Shown: positions 4,200 through 8,856 of the stretch, one piece after another
Numbering within the stretch: the first letter of the stretch is position 1
How the letters are laid out: the number at the start of each line of letters is the position of its first letter
NCBI GenBank assembly: GCA_014728685.1
Contig: WJLG01000044.1
Span: forward strand, 1 to 8,856
Length of the DNA stretch: 8,856 nucleotides
Reading direction: 5' to 3'
Origin: Candidatus Falkowiibacteriota bacterium
GTDB taxonomy: Bacteria > Patescibacteriota > Patescibacteriia > Patescibacteriales > WJLG01
Made by a program: the position numbers and the translations under genes
Notes under the pieces: model-generated
What the model was told of the DNA's origin: nothing
What the model saw: the letters and a program-made list of their open reading frames with translations, nothing else
Database searches by the model: none

Positions 4200-4727
4200 A
4201 TGGGAACACTCATTGGTTCAGTTGTGGTATGCGTTTTGGTGATTGCTTTCGCAGTTGGTGGTTTCATTTTTGGAAAAAGGCGGAACAAGCCAACTGGCTC
4301 ATCTGCCCTTCAACCTAAGGAGTCAGATGAGCTCAAAGCGGCCAGATCTGAACAAGCTATTCAAAATGAGCTTCTTGGCGCAGTCACGATCGAAAGAAAC
4401 GTGGCTAACGTCAAAAGTCAAGCGATGAAAAGGTTCGAAGAAGCGGCCAGATCTGAGCAAGAAGCACTGAGTGCGAAGCTGAGTGCGGCCGGAAAAGAAA
4501 AAAAATTACTTGACAATCAAGTAATAACCGAGGAAAGTCGGCAGGCTTTGCTCGCGGCGCAGAACCGAAACAATGATCTAACGATCCAAACTGCCAAACA
4601 ACAATCTGTTATGCGTCGGATCGAGCAAGAAAACAAACCGAAGCCTTGGTGGGACAAGTGGTATGTCTGGGTATTAGCCAGCGCATTCATTTTCATAATT
4701 TTGGTCAAAGTCGGATTTATCAACTAG
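4200..4727 (+). CDS. Unrecognised coiled-coil protein with a membrane segment at each end
   Basis: No known family is recognised. The 175 residues comprise a hydrophobic helix at about 4-24, a basic stop (KRRNK, 26-30), a charged Ala/Glu/Gln/Lys-rich region at about 43-145 that looks like one long coiled coil, and a second hydrophobic helix at about 156-172 preceded by an aromatic belt (PWWDKWYVW, 149-157). By the positive-inside rule the coil lies in the cytoplasm with both termini outside. AARSEQ occurs at 48-53 and 83-88, 35 residues (five heptads) apart. The start is firm: AGGAGGT lies six bases before the ATG. It is first of three tightly packed genes; the SD of the next gene overlaps its stop codon. 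Confidence 0.85.
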   Translation: MGTLIGSVVVCVLVIAFAVGGFIFGKRRNKPTGSSALQPKESDELKAARSEQAIQNELLGAVTIERNVANVKSQAMKRFEEAARSEQEALSAKLSAAGKEKKLLDNQVITEESRQALLAAQNRNNDLTIQTAKQQSVMRRIEQENKPKPWWDKWYVWVLASAFIFIILVKVGFIN

Positions 4728-4735
4728 GAGGAAAA

Positions 4736-5488
4736 ATGAAAGAGAAACTTAAAGAAGCAGTCTTTCACGCTTCTGTTGACCGGGTATTCGATGAAGTTGT
4801 TTCTTTCTTCCTCGGAAGAAAAACAACGAACAGCGAAACAGGGATACAGGAAACCGTAAAAACAGAAAAAAGCAAAGAAGGAAGACCAAAAGAAAAGATC
4901 GAATCCAGGGGAGCTAATAAGCTCTTGGATGAAATTCTGACCGAAGATGCCAAGGCTCTTGCGCAAAACCAAAAACTGGCTCAAAGGTTTGGCCTTAAAA
5001 AAGCTGAACCCCACGAGATCAGACTTTTAGACGAAATCATGGCTGAGCTATCTATCGGTGAAAGGGACAAGGTAACGAACTTCTTTGGCAATCGCGCTGA
5101 AAGGTTTATGAATCTTGATCTTTCCAATAGCCGAAAGAGGGTTCAAAATCAAGAATATGAGCATGGCATTGATCACAATGTGCGAGGAGCCTTGCTCATT
5201 CTCTCTATCGTCAACCGTTCTCGACTAACGCCTGAAGAAATTCAGACACTGGAAGAGGAAGAAAGAACAAGAGAGATCGAATTTCTCTTCAAGCAAAGAG
5301 TCAAAAATTGCCTTCTGGCCGATGGCGCTTTTGACACAGTTACTAACCGCCTAAAGGAAGCGATCGAAAAAACTGCCGGCTTTGCGCTGACAGTGGTTAA
5401 TTCGGTCGAAGCCAAAAACATCAGAAAAACCAAAAGGGCGGTTAGAGACTGGAGGAAGAGGATGAAAACCTTCCGTCAGACCGCCTAA
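4736..5488 (+). CDS. Unrecognised soluble charged protein in the membrane operon
   Basis: No known family is recognised. The 250-residue protein has no signal peptide and no convincing membrane segment, although residues about 9-27 are fairly hydrophobic and could pack on a membrane or partner. Then come a Lys/Glu-rich linker (about 29-60) and a mostly helical body (about 61-225) that includes RGALLILSIVN (150-160), followed by a basic tail (about 227-247). It is probably cytoplasmic, where it could meet the coiled coil of the upstream gene product; this is inference from topology and operon position only. The start is set by AGGAGG at 4726-4731, four bases before the ATG and overlapping the upstream stop codon, so translation is probably coupled. 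Confidence 0.82.
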   Translation: MKEKLKEAVFHASVDRVFDEVVSFFLGRKTTNSETGIQETVKTEKSKEGRPKEKIESRGANKLLDEILTEDAKALAQNQKLAQRFGLKKAEPHEIRLLDEIMAELSIGERDKVTNFFGNRAERFMNLDLSNSRKRVQNQEYEHGIDHNVRGALLILSIVNRSRLTPEEIQTLEEEERTREIEFLFKQRVKNCLLADGAFDTVTNRLKEAIEKTAGFALTVVNSVEAKNIRKTKRAVRDWRKRMKTFRQTA

Positions 5489-5504
5489 AACCAAGGAGAA
5501 AAAA

Positions 5505-6815
5505 ATGAACAATTCAGTTGAACTCTTGAAGATCATCGAAAGAAACCTCGACATCGTCTTGGATATCATTGGTGGAAGCTTCGACTTTCTGGCTGGTAAT
5601 GGTAAGCGAGCCTACAAACTCGCAGCCAGCCCGGTCAAGAAAGCGGCCAGAACTATGGGGATCGCCTCTATCATTCTCGTAACACTCACTTTTCTGAGCG
5701 TTTACATGAGAGTGGAAGGTGCAACCGTTTTTCTGGGATTCCTAATGATGGTCCTCTTCCTATCTCTATATGTTGGAGGAGATGCCTTCAGCCGGATTCT
5801 GATATCGATGGAAGACAAAGGAGAAACAGCTCTTGCTAAGAGTAAGAATCTAGCGGCTAAAGCTGGTAAAGAGGCTTCAAACCTTTTCGCCTTCTTCGCC
5901 GTTCTTGCTTCTGGCATGGCAACGCTCTCTATCGTAGTTGCTCTGTTCGGCTTTCCGGAATTTCTAGCAAGCCATCTCGGAGTTGTCGTTCTACTCGTGT
6001 CTTTCTCACTCATACAGTCCATTTTCTCAAAAACAGGCCCCAAGCCTGCAATGAGAACAATGAAGTGGATAGTGGCCATAACGGTTATCATCTACTTGGG
6101 AAAGACAGTATATCCGCATTACACCAAGTTCGTTTCCGAGAGTGAAAACCCAATCGTGGTCTTAACTCTTGGGTGGACGGTTGATGCGAGTGCGGAAATG
6201 TCCAAGATCGGCGACAACCATTACACCAATGGAAAAAGCCGATTCGGGATCCTTAACCAGGATGTGAAGATCGCCTATGTTGATAACAATGGCAGTCTTT
6301 ACCAAACAAACCTCAAGCCGACCCTTAAGGAAGGTGACCAGGTTCTGGTGATGAACCCAAAAGCCAAACCGCGCATCTATGAAGGTCTTGCCTTTGTAGA
6401 AGTAAAGTTGGCTGACTCGGTTGGACAGTTCCTTCCAGGTAAGAACAATGGACAGAAATTCTGGATACGGCAAGATCTAACAGATGAAGCAGGTGCCAGA
6501 GAACTAGTTCAGATGGAAAAAAGAAAGGAGCTAGAAGAAAAAGAGTGGGAGCCGGAAGTTCCCATCATATTGCACACTAATTCCATATTGGGATCGATCA
6601 TGAAATTGATCCCATATGAGAAAACCTACAGCTTGGCCACTTGGCACAACTTTAACATTATCGACAAAGATGTGCCGTTCGTCTTCGAATTCGAAGACGG
6701 CCGAAAAGTAGGCTCCGACCGAGTTATCCATGAGTATGTGGAATTCGGCTCGGAGAATTTCAGGATCGTAGACACCGAGGCCGAGGCCATTAAGGTCAAG
6801 GTCACAAGGTCATAG
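5505..6815 (+). CDS. Unrecognised five-helix membrane protein with large C-terminal domain
   Basis: No known family is recognised. In this 436-residue protein, an amphipathic N-terminal part (1-50, ending in a basic KKAAR stretch) precedes membrane helices at about 52-68, 73-92, 127-149, 155-174 and 185-203. The loop at 93-126 and the SKTGPKPAMRTMK loop (175-187) are basic and so cytoplasmic. This places the C-terminal 230 residues outside the cytoplasmic membrane. That domain is rich in beta-prone stretches (VKIAYVDNNGSLYQ, 254-267; GDQVLVMNP, 277-285), with a charged helical insert at about 326-346. AAGGAG lies six bases before the ATG. It is last in the operon, 16 bp after the previous gene, and a terminator follows at once. 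Confidence 0.85.
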   Translation: MNNSVELLKIIERNLDIVLDIIGGSFDFLAGNGKRAYKLAASPVKKAARTMGIASIILVTLTFLSVYMRVEGATVFLGFLMMVLFLSLYVGGDAFSRILISMEDKGETALAKSKNLAAKAGKEASNLFAFFAVLASGMATLSIVVALFGFPEFLASHLGVVVLLVSFSLIQSIFSKTGPKPAMRTMKWIVAITVIIYLGKTVYPHYTKFVSESENPIVVLTLGWTVDASAEMSKIGDNHYTNGKSRFGILNQDVKIAYVDNNGSLYQTNLKPTLKEGDQVLVMNPKAKPRIYEGLAFVEVKLADSVGQFLPGKNNGQKFWIRQDLTDEAGARELVQMEKRKELEEKEWEPEVPIILHTNSILGSIMKLIPYEKTYSLATWHNFNIIDKDVPFVFEFEDGRKVGSDRVIHEYVEFGSENFRIVDTEAEAIKVKVTRS

Positions 6816-6820
6816 ATCCA

Positions 6821-6864
6821 AAGGGGGTATTCATCTAACGATGGGTACCCCTTCTTTTTTTCTT
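6821..6864 (+). terminator. Terminator of the three-gene membrane operon
   Basis: AAGGGGGTA at 6821-6829 pairs with TACCCCTT at 6846-6853 (one bulged G), with CAT/ATG pairing further in, followed by a T-rich tract at 6855-6865. It begins 6 bp after the stop codon. Confidence 0.85.
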
Positions 6865-6871
6865 TAAAATA

Positions 6872-6880
6872 TGCTTTAAT
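6872..6880 (+). promoter_or_regulatory. Candidate extended -10 promoter of the pilin-like gene
   Basis: TGC followed by TTTAAT at 6875-6880 has the extended -10 form; the 9-base AAAATATGC before it also precedes the -10 at 4101. No good -35 is present because the T-tract of the terminator occupies that place. The leader would be about 18 bases. Confidence 0.4.
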
Positions 6881-6904
6881 ATAGATATACATAATCCTAA
6901 AAAT

Positions 6905-7264
6905 ATGAAAAAGATTATCATTTCCATAATGCTATTGACCTTGTTTTTGTCACCTACTTTTGTTTTTGCTGCTGCTGGAAATAATCCGCCAGCAGAGCCT
7001 GTAACCCTGGATAATCCTTTGGGTGAAAATGTCACTCCACAGCAAGTCATCGGACAGATCATCAATGCTGTACTGGGGATCGTCGGCTCGCTGGCCTTGA
7101 TAATGTTCATCTGGGGAGGCTTGGTCTGGATGACTGCCGCCGGCAGTCCGGAAAAGATCTCGCAAGGACGCATGATATTGCTTTGGGCAACTATTGGACT
7201 GGTCGTAGTCTTCTCTTCCTTTACCCTGGTCAGGTTCATAATTCAAAGAGGGCTGGGAGCCTAA
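6905..7264 (+). CDS. Pilin-like small membrane protein (TrbC/VirB2-like, T4SS_pilin type)
   Basis: The 119-residue protein has a signal peptide (1-22, ending FVFA), a short Pro/Asn-rich region (25-48), and two hydrophobic helices at about 52-75 and 90-112, joined by the basic loop TAAGSPEKISQGR (77-89). This signal-peptide-plus-two-helix layout, with a WGG...W..AAG..EK turn, is that of the VirB2/TrbC-like pilin proteins common in CPR genomes (Pfam T4SS_pilin type). In known systems such subunits build a conjugative or secretion pilus, but no VirB/Tra partner is in the window, so the function here is unproven. No SD precedes the ATG. The gene is a single unit between terminators, and its closeness to the upstream membrane operon could be functional or chance. 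Confidence 0.8.
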   Translation: MKKIIISIMLLTLFLSPTFVFAAAGNNPPAEPVTLDNPLGENVTPQQVIGQIINAVLGIVGSLALIMFIWGGLVWMTAAGSPEKISQGRMILLWATIGLVVVFSSFTLVRFIIQRGLGA

Positions 7265-7266
7265 AC

Positions 7267-7301
7267 AATTAAAAATTAAGAGTGAAAAATTAAGAATAAA
7301 A
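7267..7301. repeat. 7-bp-word array left of the bidirectional terminator
   Basis: Five consecutive words: AATTAAA, AATTAAG, AGTGAAA, AATTAAG and AATAAAA. Bases 7276-7295 are the inverse of 7356-7375 with 18 of 20 positions matching, so the array pairs with its partner on the other side of the terminator. Confidence 0.85.
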
Positions 7302-7328
7302 AAACTTCCAAATATTTGGAAGTTTTTT
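7298..7328. terminator. Bidirectional terminator between the pilin-like gene and tyrS
   Basis: A run of A, then CTTCCAAA, a short centre and TTTGGAAG, then a run of T (7323-7328): a near-perfect palindrome with a T-tract on either strand. It can end both convergent transcripts. Confidence 0.93.
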
Positions 7329-7350
7329 GTTTGTATATGAATTTTATTTT

Positions 7351-7385
7351 TTAGATCTTAATTCTTCACTCTTAGCTCTTAATTT
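7351..7385. repeat. 7-bp-word array right of the bidirectional terminator, overlapping the end of tyrS
   Basis: Words TTAGATC, TTAATTC, TTCACTC, TTAGCTC and TTAATTT in strict 7-bp phase; an inverted counterpart of 7267-7301. It includes the tyrS stop codon (7372-7374) and its last codons, so the repeat encodes the end of the protein. Confidence 0.85.
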
Positions 7386-8583
7386 TCATAAACCCTCGCT
7401 TGCCTTTTTGTATCAGCGTCTCGCTGTCCGATACTTCCACATAAGCTTCGATATCATTCACTTTCTTGCCATCAACTTTGACCCCGCCCTGCGTTATTAG
7501 CCTTCTGGCCTCGCCTTTGGAAGCTGCCAATCCGGTCTCGACCATTATATCTATAAGGGAATAAGCGCCGGCTTTCATCTTCTTGACCTCGATCTCATCC
7601 GGTATCGCCTTTTTCTGAACAGTATCCTCGAAATATCTTTGCGCTTTTATCGCCTCTTCTTCTCCTCTGATGGTCTTTACTATCTCAAAGGCCATCATTT
7701 TTTTATACTGCATCGGATTCTCGCCTTTTTTGATATTCTTATCTATTTCTTTGATGGCATTCATCGGCACTTCGGTCAAAAGCTCAAGGCCCATAGTGAT
7801 CAAATTGTCAGGATAGGACATGGCTTTGCCATACATATCTTCGGATGAATCGCCCAGATTGATGCCGTTGCCTTTGGTCTTGGACATAGTCCGGCCGTCC
7901 GGAGCATCCATCATCTTGTTAGCGCGGACGAATTTCTCTTTGTTCAAATAGCTTTTCACCAGATCACGGCCTTTGAGCATATTGAAAGTCTGATCAGCTC
8001 CGCCGATCTCCATATCCACTTCCATGGCGACTCCGTCATAGCCCTGCATCAAAGGATAAATGAACTCATGCAGGCCGACCGGATCACCTTCCTTGATCCT
8101 TCTGTCAAACATATCCCTTTCCAGCATCTGCTGAACGGTCATTTTGCTCATCAATTCTATCAGGTCATTCGGCTTCAATTTTGAAAGCCATTGATAATTC
8201 CTTTCAAAACGAACCGGATTCTCGCCTTCAAAATCTATAAGCTGAGCGGCTTGTTCTTTCCAGCCTTTCAAATTCTCCGCGATCTGCTTGTCAGAGAGCA
8301 TTTCTCTGCCGGTATCTTTGTCCGGATCGCCGACCTTGGCCGTATAGTCTCCGACCAAAAAGATCACCTCGTGACCCAGCTGTTGCAGGATCGACAAGGC
8401 TCTGATGCCCATAGCATGGCCGACATGTAAATATTTGCCGGTCGGATCAAATCCCTGGTAGATGCGCAAACGCTCGCCGGATAATAATTTCTTTTCCAAT
8501 TCTTTCTTGGAAGGATAGATCGCCTCCACACCGCGGGTAAGGAATTTATTGATCAAGTCTTTGTCTTTTGAAATTTTAATCAT
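7372..8583 (-). CDS. tyrS: Tyrosyl-tRNA synthetase
   Basis: It charges tRNA-Tyr with tyrosine using ATP, in the cytoplasm. The 403-residue protein shows the class I Rossmann fold: HVGH at 53-56 is the HIGH motif, YPLMQGYD at 176-183 and GGADQTFNMLKGRDL at 194-208 are typical tyrosine-pocket and dimer-region motifs, and TMSKT at 232-236 is the KMSKS loop. The C-terminus carries an S4 RNA-binding domain (about 339-385, with SKGEARRLITQGGVKVDGKK). Length and motifs fit the second bacterial TyrRS subtype (TyrZ-like). The start MIKISKDKD is chosen over an in-frame Met at 8619, because the 12 extra residues would be encoded by repeat words. No SD. It lies 40 bp after an S23 gene on the same strand and may be co-transcribed with it. 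Confidence 0.96.
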   Translation of the reverse strand: MIKISKDKDLINKFLTRGVEAIYPSKKELEKKLLSGERLRIYQGFDPTGKYLHVGHAMGIRALSILQQLGHEVIFLVGDYTAKVGDPDKDTGREMLSDKQIAENLKGWKEQAAQLIDFEGENPVRFERNYQWLSKLKPNDLIELMSKMTVQQMLERDMFDRRIKEGDPVGLHEFIYPLMQGYDGVAMEVDMEIGGADQTFNMLKGRDLVKSYLNKEKFVRANKMMDAPDGRTMSKTKGNGINLGDSSEDMYGKAMSYPDNLITMGLELLTEVPMNAIKEIDKNIKKGENPMQYKKMMAFEIVKTIRGEEEAIKAQRYFEDTVQKKAIPDEIEVKKMKAGAYSLIDIMVETGLAASKGEARRLITQGGVKVDGKKVNDIEAYVEVSDSETLIQKGKRGFMKIKS

Positions 8584-8589
8584 ATTTTC

Positions 8590-8624
8590 AAATTGCAAAT
8601 TGCAAAGAGCAAATTGCAAAAATT
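8590..8624. repeat. 7-bp-word array between the second S23 gene and tyrS
   Basis: AAATTGC at 8590, 8597 and 8611, with AAAGAGC at 8604, all in 7-bp phase, then AAAAATT. It fills the gap between the two genes up to the S23 stop codon. No inverted partner is seen inside the window. Confidence 0.9.
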
Positions 8625-8856
8625 TATTTATCTTTTAAAATAGTTTTTCTAGTTTTTCCAATTATCGCACATATTTCATCGCAATCTTTAAACAAAGAAT
8701 CAGCAAACCTCTCTTCCAAATAATTCGTCTCTTTAAGAAGCTTTATCCAATAAATAGTTTCTCTAGCCTCTTTATAAGAGATGATCAATTTGTTTAAAAA
8801 ATCTTTTTTAGAAGAACCGCCTATAGCCTCTTCAATATTTGCTCCTATTGAAGTAC
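8624..8856 (-). CDS. Second four-helix-bundle S23/IVP family protein (3' part; cut by window edge)
   Basis: The last 77 codons are present. The visible part reads TSIGANIEEAIGGSSKKDFL, then NKLIISYKEARETIYWIKLL and a final charged helix, aligning plainly with residues from about 43 onward of the protein at 267-629 (shared SIGANI.EA..G.SKKDF and KEAREtIYW.ELL-type stretches). It shares the IVP fold and its unknown role. About 40 N-terminal residues should lie beyond the right edge. As at the other locus, an array of 7-bp words starts at the stop codon, and a housekeeping gene (tyrS) follows on the same strand. Confidence 0.9.
   Translation of the reverse strand, partial: TSIGANIEEAIGGSSKKDFLNKLIISYKEARETIYWIKLLKETNYLEERFADSLFKDCDEICAIIGKTRKTILKDK

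Noticed and set aside
8584..8619. Longer TyrRS starting at 8619
   Set aside because: The added 12 residues are encoded by the AAATTGC-type array; family members start near MIKI.

Overview
The window looks like part of a chromosome from a Candidate Phyla Radiation bacterium (Patescibacteria, Parcubacteria-like). This is inferred from the compact, AT-rich layout, two small four-helix-bundle (S23/IVP) genes, a short HrcA, a lone pilin-like two-helix protein of a type common in these genomes, and several housekeeping genes without a Shine-Dalgarno (SD) sequence. TGA is used as a stop (S23 gene ending at 267), so the standard bacterial code fits.

Region 1 (1-2085, minus strand) is a heat-shock operon. 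A textbook CIRCE operator (2023-2049) precedes hrcA, then grpE, then an S23 four-helix-bundle gene, then an hsp20 gene that runs off the left edge. HrcA should bind CIRCE and repress the unit, while GrpE and Hsp20 serve protein folding. The S23 gene is bracketed by 31-bp inverted repeats (29/31 matching), so gene and arms together resemble the intervening sequences found in some bacterial 23S rRNA genes, but sit in a chaperone operon.

Region 2 (2086-2470) holds a small single-cluster ferredoxin with its own promoter and terminator, and a terminator-like hairpin that could also form a pseudoknot.

Region 3 (2471-6865) differs from its surroundings. A TPR protein (minus) and a membrane protein with an exact 46-bp internal duplication (plus) are divided by a symmetric divergent promoter region. 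They are followed by a three-gene plus-strand operon with a strong promoter, a structured leader, consecutive strong SD sites and a terminator. I recognise none of the four plus-strand products. The operon encodes a coiled coil with a membrane segment at each end, a soluble charged protein, and a five-helix membrane protein with a large C-terminal domain predicted outside the cytoplasm. It is the best candidate here for an undescribed membrane system.

Region 4 (6866-8856) has the pilin-like gene (plus), a bidirectional terminator, tyrS (minus) and the 3' part of a second S23 gene (minus).

A recurring theme outside region 3 is short degenerate arrays of 7-bp words in the intergenic gaps. The words differ from gap to gap, and three of the sets occur as inverted pairs: around the S23 gene, between hrcA and grpE, and around the bidirectional terminator.
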